Source: Planctomycetaceae bacterium
Lineage (GTDB): Bacteria > Planctomycetota > Planctomycetia > Planctomycetales > Planctomycetaceae
Length of the DNA stretch: 64,000 nucleotides
Direction: 5' to 3'
NCBI GenBank assembly: GCA_021732995.1
Contig: JAKFWA010000077.1
Span: 55,402 to 119,401, forward strand
Numbering within the stretch: the stretch's first letter is position 1; each line of letters begins with the position of its first letter. The translations under genes were made by a program, and so were the position numbers. This document shows, piece after piece, positions 9,320-19,432 of the stretch. The notes under the pieces are model-generated. The model ran no database searches and was not told the DNA's origin. It saw only the letters and a program-made list of their open reading frames with translations.

Positions 9320-12300
9320 TTAACTCCACCGCAGATCGAGCGTGCAGGGAAAGTCACGCGGAATTGCTTCATCTGACAGCCAGATTGGTCCCCCTGTATG
9401 GCCCATCGCGAAGAACCGGGCCGAGCGACGACATTCGGCTTCCAGCGCATTGATGGGGTACACCGTGGAGTTCAAACCACCGGCATGGTCCACGTGGTAG
9501 CGGCAGCCTCCGATGGAACGGCCGCGCCAACGATCGACGATGTCGAACACCAGCGGGGTATGGACGGGAATCGTCGGATGCAGGCAACTCGGCGGCTGCC
9601 AGGCCCGGTAACGCACCCCGGCGACGTATTCACCGGGCACGCCAGTGGATTGCAGAGGCACCGCACGACTGTTGCAGGCCACGGCATATCGTTCAGCGTT
9701 GAAGCCCGTCACATGCACCTGCAGGCGTTCCACTGACGAGTCCACATAGCGCGTCGTGCCGCTCGATCCGGGTTCCTCGCCCAACACATACCACGGCTCG
9801 ATCGCCGTGCGGAGTTCCAGTTTGATGCCGTCGTAGTTGGCGGTGCCAATGACGGGGCAACGGAATTCGAAGTGCGGCGCAAACCACTCGTTGTTGAAGG
9901 GAATGCCGGTCGCGCGCAGATCGGCTAGCACGTCTCGCAGGTCCGCCCGCAAGAAGTGCGGCAGCATGAACCGATCGTGCAGCGATGTTCCCCAGGCAGT
10001 CAGTTTCTGCTGGAGCGGCTGGTCCCAGAACCAACTGATGAGCGACCTGACCAGCAGTTGCTGAGTGAGACTCATACGCGCATGCGGCGGCATTTCGAAG
10101 CCGCGCAGTTCGACGAGTCCGAGGCGACCCGTGGCATGGTCCGGCGAATACAGCTTGTCGATGCAGATTTCCGCGCGATGCGTATTGCCCGTCATGTCGA
10201 CGAGCAAGTTGCGAAACACGCGGTCGACGATCCATGGCGCGACATAGCCGCCGTCGGGAATCTGGCGGCAGGCGATTTCGAGTTCGAAGAGCGCATCGCG
10301 GCGACCTTCGTCGACTCGCGGCGATTGGCTCGTCGGGCCGATGAACTGGCCGGAGAACAAGTACGAGAGGGCAGGGTGGTTGTTCCAATAGGTGACCAAA
10401 CTTCGCAGCACATCAGGCCGACGGATAAACGGGCTATCGCCGGGTGTGGCTCCGCCCATCACGATGTGGTTGCCGCCACCAGTACCGGTGTGCTTGCCGT
10501 CGAGTTGGAACTTTTCCGTTCCCAATCGTGACAAGCGAGCTTCTTCATAGACGCCGGTCGTAATGGCCTTCAGCTCTTCCCAGTTCCGCGCGGGATGCAC
10601 GTTGACTTCAATGACGCCGGGGTCGGGAGTGACCTTAATCACTTGAATGCGCGGGTCATGCGGCGGCATGTAGCCTTCGATGACGACGGGGCGTTTCAGT
10701 GTTTCCGCCGTGTCTTCCACGAGGCTCAGTAGTTCGAGGTAGTCCTCCAGCCGCGTCAATGGCGGCATGAAGACATGCAGCCGACCGTTGCGCAGTTCAA
10801 TGCACAACGCCGTTGAGATCACATTGGAGTAAGTCAGCGGTTCTTGATCAGCGTTTTTCGCGGCTGCCGCTTTATGGGCTTGAGCGTGGTCTTCGAAAAC
10901 TTGCAGCTTGACGACTTCGCCAACGGGATCGGCTTCCTGATTGCTGGTTTGCGGTGCGCGATGGCGCAGTTGTTGATAGCCAGGCAGCGACGGTCGGTCA
11001 TCAAACGGATCAATCGCATAGAGCATGCGACGATCGGTTGAGCCCGTGATCGGCAGGCGATCCAGCGGTAAACGCAATCCCAAGGGGGAGTCGCCGGGAA
11101 TCAAGAACAGCTTTTCTGATCGGAAAGGCCATGGCCCGCTGGCCCAGCCGCGACCTTGCCACCAGGCTCGGGTAAGCGGCAGCACATAACCCACCGGCCG
11201 GCTGACACCTTGTTCGACGACGCGAGCTAAGCGGCGCCGGTCTTCGTCGGAATCCAGGTCGAACTCACGCGGATCAACGTCAACCGGCAACTTCTGCTCG
11301 GCTTCGATCGTGTGCCAAATGTCTTCGTAAGCGGGACGGACCCATTGAGTGCTGACTTCGAGACGCTGAGTCAGTTCGGTGATGAACTCAGCCGCGTGAT
11401 CGACGCCAGGCGACTCCTCAGGGGTCTTGACTGGAACGCTGACATCGGCCAGCAAATCCAGATTGCGCCAGATCGGTTCGCCATCCGTCCGCCAGAAGCA
11501 ACTGTAAGCCCAACGAGGCAGCGATTCGCCGGGGTACCATTTGCCTTGCCCGAAGTGCAGCAGCGCACCCGGCGCGAAGCGTTCGCGGAGTCGCTTGATG
11601 AGGACGGAAGACAGACGTTGCTTCTCGGGACCGACGGCTGCGACGTTCCATTCTGCTCCTTCCATGTCGTCAATCGAGACGAAGGTCGGTTCACCGCCCA
11701 TCGTCAAACGCACATCGGCGCGCTGCAGTCGTTCGTCGACTTGTTGTCCGAGTCGATCGATGTCAGCCCATTGTTCATCCGAATAAGGCTTCGCGACGCG
11801 CGGGTCTTCGTGAACGCGCGAGACTGACATCTCGACGTTGAATTCGCATTCGGCTTCATCGACCGCGCCACTGATCGGAGCGGCCGTCTCGGGAGAGGGA
11901 CTGGCCGCAAGGGGAATGTGGCCTTCGCCGGTGAGCAGTCCCGAAGTCGGATCGAGTCCCACCCAGCCCGCACCGGGAAGAAAGACCTCGCACCAGGCAT
12001 GCAGATCGGTGAAGTCCTTTTCGGGACCGGACGGACCGTCGAGCGATTTTTCATCGGCGACGAGTTGAATCAGATAGCCCGACACAAACCGCGCGGCGAT
12101 GCCCATGCTCCGCAGTAATTGCACGAGCAACCATGCCGAGTCACGGCACGATCCCGACCGCTTTGTCAGCGTCTCTTCCGGCGATTGAACGCCGGGTTCC
12201 ATACGGATCAAATAGCTGATGTCGCGCCACAGCTTCTGGTTGAGTTCCACCAGGAAGAAGATGGTCTTGCGCGGCTTGCAGTCAATCGTTTTCAGATATG

Positions 12301-12721
12301 CGTCGAAAGCTGGCTGTTTCAAGTCTGAAACAACCTTCACACCTTTCGGCCCGCTGGAGAGCAGTTCGAGGTAAGGGCGGAGTTCGCGAGCGAGATCATC
12401 GTCGTACTTGAACGGAAACTGCTCGGCGGCCTCTTCGATGAAGAAATCAAAGGGATTGATGACGCTCAAATCGACCGTCAGATCGACTGCGACTTTGAAT
12501 TCGCGAGTCTTCTCCTGGAACACCAGGCGTGCCAGAAAGTTACCGTGCGGATCTTGCTGCCAGTTGATGAAGTGTTTGGACGGCGTGATCTGCAGCGAGT
12601 AGCTCAACACGGGCGTACGGCACTGTGGAGCTGGTTTGAGTCGGACGACATGCGGTCCCAAAGACACGTCACGGTCGTAGCTGTATTGCGTGACATGGCG
12701 CAATGCCACACGGATAGCCAT
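9320..12721 (-). CDS. Transglutaminase-DUF2126 giant protein
   Basis: 1133 residues. An N-terminal beta domain and transglutaminase core fill residues 1 to about 290, with likely triad Cys in RSGSCRDSAW, His in TDLHAWCEVF and Asp in GWVGLDPTSG. The DUF2126 region makes up the remaining roughly 800 residues, with GGNHIVMGGATPGDSPF, RPDVLRSLVTYW and GLVELRGFEMPPHARMSL. DUF2126 has been related to carboxylate-amine ligase (glutamine-synthetase-like) folds, so one chain could both make and break or transfer amide bonds. This is a family prediction, not a measured activity. The start ATG follows GGAG. It is 39 bases downstream of the alpha-E gene, consistent with one transcript. No signal peptide is seen. 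Confidence 0.93.
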   Translation of the reverse strand: MAIRVALRHVTQYSYDRDVSLGPHVVRLKPAPQCRTPVLSYSLQITPSKHFINWQQDPHGNFLARLVFQEKTREFKVAVDLTVDLSVINPFDFFIEEAAEQFPFKYDDDLARELRPYLELLSSGPKGVKVVSDLKQPAFDAYLKTIDCKPRKTIFFLVELNQKLWRDISYLIRMEPGVQSPEETLTKRSGSCRDSAWLLVQLLRSMGIAARFVSGYLIQLVADEKSLDGPSGPEKDFTDLHAWCEVFLPGAGWVGLDPTSGLLTGEGHIPLAASPSPETAAPISGAVDEAECEFNVEMSVSRVHEDPRVAKPYSDEQWADIDRLGQQVDERLQRADVRLTMGGEPTFVSIDDMEGAEWNVAAVGPEKQRLSSVLIKRLRERFAPGALLHFGQGKWYPGESLPRWAYSCFWRTDGEPIWRNLDLLADVSVPVKTPEESPGVDHAAEFITELTQRLEVSTQWVRPAYEDIWHTIEAEQKLPVDVDPREFDLDSDEDRRRLARVVEQGVSRPVGYVLPLTRAWWQGRGWASGPWPFRSEKLFLIPGDSPLGLRLPLDRLPITGSTDRRMLYAIDPFDDRPSLPGYQQLRHRAPQTSNQEADPVGEVVKLQVFEDHAQAHKAAAAKNADQEPLTYSNVISTALCIELRNGRLHVFMPPLTRLEDYLELLSLVEDTAETLKRPVVIEGYMPPHDPRIQVIKVTPDPGVIEVNVHPARNWEELKAITTGVYEEARLSRLGTEKFQLDGKHTGTGGGNHIVMGGATPGDSPFIRRPDVLRSLVTYWNNHPALSYLFSGQFIGPTSQSPRVDEGRRDALFELEIACRQIPDGGYVAPWIVDRVFRNLLVDMTGNTHRAEICIDKLYSPDHATGRLGLVELRGFEMPPHARMSLTQQLLVRSLISWFWDQPLQQKLTAWGTSLHDRFMLPHFLRADLRDVLADLRATGIPFNNEWFAPHFEFRCPVIGTANYDGIKLELRTAIEPWYVLGEEPGSSGTTRYVDSSVERLQVHVTGFNAERYAVACNSRAVPLQSTGVPGEYVAGVRYRAWQPPSCLHPTIPVHTPLVFDIVDRWRGRSIGGCRYHVDHAGGLNSTVYPINALEAECRRSARFFAMGHTGGPIWLSDEAIPRDFPCTLDLRWS

Positions 12722-12760
12722 CGAGTTTGATCTCCGCTGCTAACACACTGTTGTAGAAAC

Positions 12761-13771
12761 TTAGGATTGAGTCTGCGTTTGGGAGAAGCTGCTCTCCGAA
12801 ATTTTTTGATCACTCGCCACGTCAGTTGTTTCGATCGGCTTCGTGTCAAAGAACGCGCTGAAGATCTCGCTGCCGAGTCCGTTCACACTGTCTTGGAATC
12901 CATCAATGAACTCGTGCAGTCCTTGATTGAAGATGTCATTGATGGTCGTTTGCCTGAGCTGAGTACGCAGCGCCGCAAAACGCTCTGTGACCGGGCTGGT
13001 GATCTCACCAATGGGCGTGCCGGTGATCTCGTGCAGTGACGCCTGCGCCTGCACCACGCAAAACCGCAACGCGCGCGGGAAGTTGCGATCCAGAATCAGG
13101 AACTGCGCGACGGACTTAGGTTCGATGCGACCGAAAGTCTTGCGATACGCGTGCAGGGCGCTGGTGGATTCCAGCAGCGCGGACCATTGCACGACGTCCA
13201 GTGTTGATCCCACATGCGACGCCGCAGGCAACAGGATGAAGTATTTGACGTCGAGAATGCGCGATGTCTTGTCGGCTCGCTCGAGCAACTGGCCGACTCT
13301 TGCGAAGTGCCAGGCTTCGCCGTGCGACAACGTCGCTTCGGTGACGCCGATAACTTGATGGCTGGATCGTTTCACACGCTCAAGAAACTGATGCGGGTTC
13401 TGCAGAACGGCATCGCTGTGTGCCATGCCGTCGCGGACTCGCAGATAGAACCGGTTGATGGATTCCCACAACGAGACGCTAAGGATTTCGCGAATCGTGC
13501 GGGCGTTCTCACGAGCGTACTTGGCGCACGACAAGATCGAATTGGGGTTCTGCTCATCAAAGAGCAGGAACCGCAGCACGTTCTCCGTGGAGAACTCGCC
13601 GTAATGCTTAGAAAAGAGTTCTTCGTCGCCGCTGGCATAAACCAGTGGAGCCCATTGTGGAGTACCGCCCAGCGAAATCGACTGATTGACGTCCACAAAG
13701 CGCGCGACGTTCTCAGCCCGTTCGATGTAACGGTTCATCCAATAGATACAGTTCGCAACCCGACTCAACAT
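12761..13771 (-). CDS. Alpha-E domain protein (DUF403)
   Basis: 336 residues, almost wholly alpha-helical. It opens with MLSRVANCIYWMNRYIERAENVARFVDVN, the characteristic start of the alpha-E family. The family is found only beside, or fused to, circularly permuted ATP-grasp ligases and is thought to act with them as a partner subunit. An AGGAT site precedes the ATG. The upstream ATP-grasp gene is 82 bases away. The last 30 residues are Ser/Thr/Gln-rich and probably disordered. Its paralogue is the C-terminal half of the 6641-9172 fusion. The catalytic role of alpha-E proteins is not established. Confidence 0.93.
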   Translation of the reverse strand: MLSRVANCIYWMNRYIERAENVARFVDVNQSISLGGTPQWAPLVYASGDEELFSKHYGEFSTENVLRFLLFDEQNPNSILSCAKYARENARTIREILSVSLWESINRFYLRVRDGMAHSDAVLQNPHQFLERVKRSSHQVIGVTEATLSHGEAWHFARVGQLLERADKTSRILDVKYFILLPAASHVGSTLDVVQWSALLESTSALHAYRKTFGRIEPKSVAQFLILDRNFPRALRFCVVQAQASLHEITGTPIGEITSPVTERFAALRTQLRQTTINDIFNQGLHEFIDGFQDSVNGLGSEIFSAFFDTKPIETTDVASDQKISESSFSQTQTQS

Positions 13772-13853
13772 GAGCGCAATCCTAATCTGCCTGACAGGTC
13801 GATTTGCCCGTCTTCATTCCTGACGGAGTAAGTTCCGTCGTATGCGTGGCCGT

Positions 13854-15290
13854 CTAAGTCGCAAGTTCATTGAGCATAACCCAAGTGTCTTTACTGCCAC
13901 CGCCTTGCGACGAATTGACGATCATGGAACCTTCGCGGAGTGCGACGCGAGTCAGGCCTCCTGGTAACACAAAAATGTCATCGCCGTACAGAATGAATGG
14001 CCGTAAATCGACATGGCGCGGCACGAGTCCATCGCCTATGACGGTTGGGACGGTTGAGAGTGTCAGCATTGGCTGGCCGATCCAGTTACGCGGATTCGCC
14101 CGAATGGCAGCCGCACACGCATCGCGCTCAGCCTGCGACGCGGTCGGTCCCATCAGCAATCCGTAGCCGCCGGACTCGTTCGTGGGCTTCACGACCAGCT
14201 CGTGCAGGTGAGACAGCACGTAATCGCACTCGGCTGGTTCGTCGCAAATGTAAGTCGGCACGTTCGGCAGGATGGCGTCTTCGCCGAGGTAGTACTTAAT
14301 GATCTTCGGCACATAGGCATAAACAGCTTTGTCGTCCGCCACGCCGGTACCAGGTGCGTTGGCCAAGGTCACTCGACCCGCTTTGTAGACTTCCATCAAA
14401 CCCGGTACGCCCAGCACCGAGTCCTCGCGGAAGCACTTCGGATCGAGGAAATCGTCATCAATGCGGCGATAGATCACATCAACGCGTTGCAGGCCGGTGG
14501 TCGTTCGCATTTGAACGTAACCATCGGCAACGACCAGGTCCGGTCCGAACACCAGTTCGATGCCCATCTGCTGGGCGAGGAAGGAGTGTTCAAAGTAAGC
14601 CGAGTTGTAGATACCGGGGCTCAACAACACGGCGGTAGGGCGATCGGCCGTCTGCGGTGCGGTTTGTACCAAGGTCTTTAGCAACTGCTCGGGATAATGC
14701 TCAACGGGGGCGATGGACGCTCCTAAGAACACTTCCGGCAGCACGCGTTTCATCAGTTCGCGGTTCTCCAGCACGTAGGAGACGCCAGACGGGCAACGCA
14801 GATTGTCTTCCAGCACATAGATGGCGCCGTCTTTGTCGCGGACCAAGTCCGTTCCCGTGATATGGGTCCAGACGCCCTTAGGAGGACGAAAGCCCTCACA
14901 GACGGGTCGATAGGTCTTGGCGGTCAGCACCAGCTCACGCGGCACGGTGCCATCGTTGAGGATGTGCTTCGGACCATAGACGTCATCCAGGAACAAGTTC
15001 AGAGCGCGGATGCGTTGCTGCAGGCCGCGTTCAACCTGGTTCCATTCAGCGGACGGAATCGCCCTTGGCACCACATCGAACGGCCACACTTTCTCGGTGC
15101 CGTCGCTGTGTCCATAAACCGCGAAGGTAATGCCCTTTTCGCGCAGATGCTCCTCAGCCGTCTTCTGTCGGACGGCGAGGTCTGTGAAGTTCAAGGTGTT
15201 CAGTCGGGATGCCAAGCCGCGATATCGCGGGACTCCCGATCCATCGATCAATTCATCGAACGCACCATTGCGTTGATAGCCTTCGAGCAT
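13854..15290 (-). CDS. Circularly permuted ATP-grasp ligase
   Basis: 478 residues, first gene of the cluster. It belongs to the circularly permuted ATP-grasp family (DUF404/DUF407), predicted amidoligases that join a carboxylate to an amine using ATP. The ExNxR metal motif is intact (Glu161, Asn163, Arg165 in [10 protein letters not shown]). [14 protein letters not shown] near residue 370 provides the Lys and the Gly-rich nucleotide contacts. [15 protein letters not shown] is also typical. GAGGAG lies just before the ATG. A sigma-54-like promoter at 15364-15378 points towards this gene. The substrate is unknown; predictions for the family are short peptides or peptide tags. The Anbu proteasome-like peptidase often found with this set is not visible in the window. 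Confidence 0.93.
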   Translation of the reverse strand: MLEGYQRNGAFDELIDGSGVPRYRGLASRLNTLNFTDLAVRQKTAEEHLREKGITFAVYGHSDGTEKVWPFDVVPRAIPSAEWNQVERGLQQRIRALNLFLDDVYGPKHILNDGTVPRELVLTAKTYRPVCEGFRPPKGVWTHITGTDLVRDKDGAIYVLEDNLRCPSGVSYVLENRELMKRVLPEVFLGASIAPVEHYPEQLLKTLVQTAPQTADRPTAVLLSPGIYNSAYFEHSFLAQQMGIELVFGPDLVVADGYVQMRTTTGLQRVDVIYRRIDDDFLDPKCFREDSVLGVPGLMEVYKAGRVTLANAPGTGVADDKAVYAYVPKIIKYYLGEDAILPNVPTYICDEPAECDYVLSHLHELVVKPTNESGGYGLLMGPTASQAERDACAAAIRANPRNWIGQPMLTLSTVPTVIGDGLVPRHVDLRPFILYGDDIFVLPGGLTRVALREGSMIVNSSQGGGSKDTWVMLNELAT

Positions 15291-15363
15291 GAGCGCGCTC
15301 CTCTATCTCGGCTGATCTGTCGAAGCCAATACTTCGCGCAGTCAATGCCAGAAATGACGCAAA

Positions 15364-15378
15364 GCAAATCGAATGCCA
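15364..15378 (-). promoter_or_regulatory. Sigma-54-like promoter of the ATP-grasp cluster
   Basis: Reading the minus strand: TGGCATTCGATTTGC, that is TGGCAT, five bases, TTGC, followed by T. It matches the -24/-12 consensus (TGGCAC-N5-TTGC) at all but one fixed base, with exact spacing. A transcript starting about 12 bases downstream would have a leader of roughly 60 bases to the ATG at 15290. No upstream activator site was identified. Confidence 0.5.
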
Positions 15379-15532
15379 CGACACTGAGATGTCTGCCATC
15401 CGGCCTTGGAGCCCTGTGTGCATAGAGGAATTCGAGTTTTACGCGGTCGATTTCGCCATTCTGCCAACAGGGAACGCTGCCCAAAGAGCGGGCATCCAAG
15501 CCCGGAGCAGCCCATCGTGTCGAGGCGCCCGG

Positions 15533-18040
15533 TTAATCCTTCAACGCATCCTTCAATAGTTCACGCTTCTGTTGCTTCTTCACCTTATCGGTCAATTGCT
15601 CCTGCTGCTCGATGATGGCTTTCAGTTGCTCCAGCGCTTCCTGGAATGTTTCCAACTTCCGCATTTCTCCGAGGATGCGTTCCATGTTGGCGATCAGCAG
15701 GCCGAGAGATTGGACACTCGCATCAATGGCTGGTGTTGGATCCTGGCCCTTGTTGTTCGCTAGACGATAGAGACCGAGAGCTTCATCCACTGCCGGATAG
15801 TCTTTCTCATTGATCGCATGCAGCGGCTTCACGATGCGGTCGTCGAGTCGTTCCAGCGTTTGCGGTGTATGCAATCCGTTGTTGACGAGCTCCTCGCGGA
15901 TGTCCCGGAACGAGAGTTCCAGAGCGGCGTTCTCATTGGCACTCTTCCGCACCGCGTGCAGTGACCGCTCGGCACAGGCGACGATCGCGTTGCTGAGTGT
16001 CGTCAGCTTCTGTTTGGAGTCATTGTCTTCCGGTTGCCCGTTCAACCTAGCGCGTTCATCGACACGGGCTCGATGCCGGATCAGGTCCTGCTGAGTCTCT
16101 TTGCTCTCCGAAATGATTTGTTCAAACCGGCGGCGCAGATTGAGTTCCCGCTGATAAAGCTGCGACAGCAATTCTTCGTTGGTGACGACCTTGAATGTGT
16201 AACGCTCGCCGCGCGTCAGGTGTGGGCCATTGAGATGATCGCGATCAGTGGCGACGAGCGTGACGACCAGTTTCTGATTCAGTGACAGATCGAGCGGCAC
16301 GACTTCAAAACGCTCGAGCTCTTCGTCTTTGTTGCGTTGTAGCTTGAACTCGCGCACCAGGTTCTTCGCCGGATCGAGAGCGACCTCCAGCGGCCGGGCA
16401 GTCCAGTCGGCGGCATCGTTGACCTGAAACTCAAACCGCACATCGGCTATGCCATAGTCATCGCTGACCCGGCCAAGAATTGGAATCGATGCCTTGCGGG
16501 TGATCGACGTACCGATGCCACGCAACTTGGTTTCGACAACAGGTGTTTGATCGACAACGCCATTCACCATGACGCGAGCAGGCTCGGCGGTGAGGATCTC
16601 GTCCGAGTCTTCGAGGAAGATGCGAATCTGCGTGTCCGGCTTCAAGACCAGCAACGGCATCACTGTACCGCCAGCGGCCAAGTTCAATTGCTGTTGGAGT
16701 TCATCACGGCGTGCTTTGGTCGCATCTGTCTGCAAGTTGCTCAACAGGAACGGCAGCGACACGTGCGTGCGAGTGGCGTCCAGCAGCGGTGCCTCACCGG
16801 AACTCGCGACCGAGTATTCGGTGATCTTGGGTTGCTGCTGAGGATCTTCCGGCCGATCGATCAAGCGATAGCGGAAGTTGTTGTCAGTTGCCGCGTCGAG
16901 TTCCACTTCCTGGTTGGCCATCTGCAGCCGGATGCGCCGCAACGGCTTGTTGCTGACTGCTTCCAACCGGAAATCGGTCTCCAGCGGGATCGAGACTTGA
17001 GTGCCCCGCACGGCGACGGGGACTCGGCCGGTCGGACTTGCGGATGAATCCGTTGAATTCATCCCCGTGTATTCGGGATAGCGGCTCTGCAACTCGATGC
17101 GATCCAGACGCGGCGGATCGACAATCTGCACGCGATAAGGAGTTGGATTCACGAAGTCGCCGCCGTAGATCCAGAACTCGATGTTGTCCAGAACGCCGGG
17201 AATCGAATGTCGAAACTGCCGCTCACCGACTCGCGAACACAGCACCGTGCCGGTTCCTCGACCATCGGCAAACCGGTATCGCAGTTGTACCCGTTCGGGG
17301 GCTTGCTTGTGTTCGTCGACTTCAATCAGCAGGGTGAGGTCCGCGCCGCGGGCATGCTTGTAGGATTGCTGCTTGAACTCGCGGACCAGGTCGCCCGGTT
17401 GAGCCAGCACCTTCACTGTCAGGCCCACCTCGCGCTGCCAGTATTTGGCATCCAGGCTGATGAAACTCGCCTTCCACGTCGCCAGAGCTTGTTGATTGAT
17501 GATCCCCAGGCCGCCGATCGACACGATCAACACGACAGCAAAGATGAACGCTCGGCGCAGCGGCTGCGGGTTGAAGACTTCATCCAGATTGAGCTGACGG
17601 GTCGCTCGGACGGCGTCATCAATCGTTCTCTGCAAGAGAGCATGACTCAGTTCTGAGCCGGGATCTTGAGCGGTCTCCGCGAATTCAACCGCCGTGACGA
17701 GTCGATCATCCAGTTGCGGAAATCGTCGTTCGAGAACTAGTGCCAGCGCCTTGGTGCGGAAACTGCGAAAGAGCCTGAGGCCGATCCAGGTTGTCACCAA
17801 GAAGGCGATGAGGCCGATGACGAGTACATCAAAGGTGGCTCTGAACCAGACCGGAAGTTCCAGTCGGCTGACCGCGAACCACGCATGGTCGAGCCCGAAA
17901 CTAAACCAGAAGATGCCGCCCAGCACGGCGACCACGACGGCGATGCCCTCCAGCAGCACGTAACGCCGGATCTGCGAACGAAGCCGGGATAGAATGCTGG
18001 CGAGGTCGTCAGGGAGCGCGAAGGGGCGTTTTTGGTTCAT
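15533..18040 (-). CDS. Large membrane-anchored coiled-coil protein, function unknown
   Basis: 835 residues. Three hydrophobic segments lie near the N-terminus: about residues 27-60 (LLEGIAVVVAVLGGIFWF), 70-92 (FDVLVIGLIAFLVTTWIGL) and 165-185 (AFIFAVVLIVSIGGLGI). They are followed by about 450 residues that look like beta-rich extracytoplasmic domains, with repeated Arg-Ile/Leu strands and PEYTG. A helical, Gln/Glu/Lys-rich coiled coil fills the last 250 residues and ends in KKQQKRELLKDALKD. The layout resembles the DUF4175-type large membrane proteins, but I do not claim the match. The next gene upstream (glycosyltransferase) is 125 bases away on the same strand, suggesting an envelope-related role. 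Confidence 0.8.
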   Translation of the reverse strand: MNQKRPFALPDDLASILSRLRSQIRRYVLLEGIAVVVAVLGGIFWFSFGLDHAWFAVSRLELPVWFRATFDVLVIGLIAFLVTTWIGLRLFRSFRTKALALVLERRFPQLDDRLVTAVEFAETAQDPGSELSHALLQRTIDDAVRATRQLNLDEVFNPQPLRRAFIFAVVLIVSIGGLGIINQQALATWKASFISLDAKYWQREVGLTVKVLAQPGDLVREFKQQSYKHARGADLTLLIEVDEHKQAPERVQLRYRFADGRGTGTVLCSRVGERQFRHSIPGVLDNIEFWIYGGDFVNPTPYRVQIVDPPRLDRIELQSRYPEYTGMNSTDSSASPTGRVPVAVRGTQVSIPLETDFRLEAVSNKPLRRIRLQMANQEVELDAATDNNFRYRLIDRPEDPQQQPKITEYSVASSGEAPLLDATRTHVSLPFLLSNLQTDATKARRDELQQQLNLAAGGTVMPLLVLKPDTQIRIFLEDSDEILTAEPARVMVNGVVDQTPVVETKLRGIGTSITRKASIPILGRVSDDYGIADVRFEFQVNDAADWTARPLEVALDPAKNLVREFKLQRNKDEELERFEVVPLDLSLNQKLVVTLVATDRDHLNGPHLTRGERYTFKVVTNEELLSQLYQRELNLRRRFEQIISESKETQQDLIRHRARVDERARLNGQPEDNDSKQKLTTLSNAIVACAERSLHAVRKSANENAALELSFRDIREELVNNGLHTPQTLERLDDRIVKPLHAINEKDYPAVDEALGLYRLANNKGQDPTPAIDASVQSLGLLIANMERILGEMRKLETFQEALEQLKAIIEQQEQLTDKVKKQQKRELLKDALKD

Positions 18041-18165
18041 GGATCATCCAACGCATCTGTGCTGCGATGAGTGGCCGACTTCCGGTTCGAACGCACATCG
18101 CTGCCGTGAGCGTCGTAAAGCATGGCGCATCAAGTGGCAGAAACTCCAGCCCGTAAGTCTCAGAA

Positions 18166-19323
18166 TCAGCCAGAACGAGAATCGCTGGCCAGCAACTGCG
18201 AATAAAGAGCGTCGTATTGCGCTACGACACTCTCCCATGTGAAGTCTCGGGCGATGATCTTCTGCAACTCGGCCGCCATACGACGGGATGCGGGCATTTC
18301 TGACAGCGCCGTACCGAGCGCCTGAGCCAGTGCGTCGGTTGCTTCGATGCCGACGAGTCGTCCTGTCTGGCCGGGATTGATGATCTCACGGACGCCCTCG
18401 GCCTCTGTTGAGACAATCGGCAGTCCGGCAGCACCAGCCTCGAGCAGCACGTTGGGCATGCCTTCCCAGCGGGATGCCAGAGCGAACACGCTGGAGGCTT
18501 TCATGATCTCAGCGATGTCGCTGCGTCGGCCCGCGAACCGCACCGCTGGCTGAATGTTGAGTTGCGCGGCTGTTGACTTCAGCTCAGCTTCCAACGGGCC
18601 GGCTCCCACGTACAACAGCACCGCTTCGGGATGTTGAGGCGTGACGGCCGCGAACGCTCGTAGCAGTGTGAGCGGGTCTTTCTGCGGATCGAGCCGACCC
18701 ACGGAGAGGATCACAGGTGAGTTCGGTTCGATACCGAACTCGGCGAGATTCGCGGGCGTCGCCTTCGCGCAGCGATCGTAGTCAACGCCGTTTGGAATGG
18801 TGACCAGTTTCGACAGACTCAACCCCGAATGTCGGACTGAGAAGTTTGCGACGCTTTGGCTGACGCAGACGTGCCGTTCAACGAATCGCTCGGTCCAGCG
18901 GTCGGCCGTCAGTCGCCAGCGACTGCGTTGCTCGGCGACCCGGATGCCGCTCAGCACGTGAGGCACGCCCGCAAAGCGAGCAGCGAGGCGTCCCAGCAGA
19001 TTGGCATGAAACAGAAACGTCTGCAGGATCGCTGGCTTCTGGCCGCGAAGCAGGCCGATCAGGTTGTGAAAGGCCGATACGACAGTCGTACCATTCTTGG
19101 ACGAACCGCCGAGTCCCAAACTGCTGACTTCGATTCCGGCGGCTTCCAGTGGTGCAGCAAGTGGTCCGCGCGAACTGAGCGAGATGACGCGACGGTGCCA
19201 GCGAGTGGAATCTAGACCCGTGACGATGCGAACTAATGCCCGCTCCGCTCCGCCATCATCCAATTCGGTGATGAGAAACGTGATCGGCACAGGCGCTGGA
19301 GCTTGATCGCTGGGATTCGTCAC
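18166..19323 (-). CDS. Glycosyltransferase family 4
   Basis: About 385 residues with the GT-B fold typical of GT4. The N-terminal pattern is ITFLITELDDGGAERALVRI (start of the acceptor domain). The donor-binding C-terminal half carries VILSVGRLDPQKDPLTLLRAF, then ALASRWEGMPNVLLEAGAAGLPIVST, where the EGMPNVLLEA stretch with its E-x7-E spacing contacts the nucleotide-sugar. It probably adds a sugar to a lipid or polysaccharide at the inner membrane face. I take GTG at 19323 as the start (VTNPSDQ). A GTG at 19362 is possible but lies inside a terminator-like hairpin (19341-19370). No membrane span is seen. The donor sugar is unknown. Confidence 0.85.
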   Translation of the reverse strand: MTNPSDQAPAPVPITFLITELDDGGAERALVRIVTGLDSTRWHRRVISLSSRGPLAAPLEAAGIEVSSLGLGGSSKNGTTVVSAFHNLIGLLRGQKPAILQTFLFHANLLGRLAARFAGVPHVLSGIRVAEQRSRWRLTADRWTERFVERHVCVSQSVANFSVRHSGLSLSKLVTIPNGVDYDRCAKATPANLAEFGIEPNSPVILSVGRLDPQKDPLTLLRAFAAVTPQHPEAVLLYVGAGPLEAELKSTAAQLNIQPAVRFAGRRSDIAEIMKASSVFALASRWEGMPNVLLEAGAAGLPIVSTEAEGVREIINPGQTGRLVGIEATDALAQALGTALSEMPASRRMAAELQKIIARDFTWESVVAQYDALYSQLLASDSRSG

Positions 19324-19335
19324 GGTCTTGGAATG

Positions 19336-19370
19336 AAAACGCCCGCGGGCGAGCAATCTCACACGCGGGC
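19336..19370 (-). terminator. Terminator of the DUF1573 gene
   Basis: GCCCGCG (19341-19347) pairs with CGCGGGC (19364-19370) around a 16-base loop. On the minus strand the hairpin is followed by GTTTTC. It sits between the DUF1573 gene and the glycosyltransferase and argues for the shorter start of the latter. Confidence 0.6.
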
Positions 19371-19432
19371 AGTTGAGTTATCGAAGAAAGTCTTTTGATC
19401 GAAGAGCCTTGAGGGCTGCAACGAAGAGGGAA

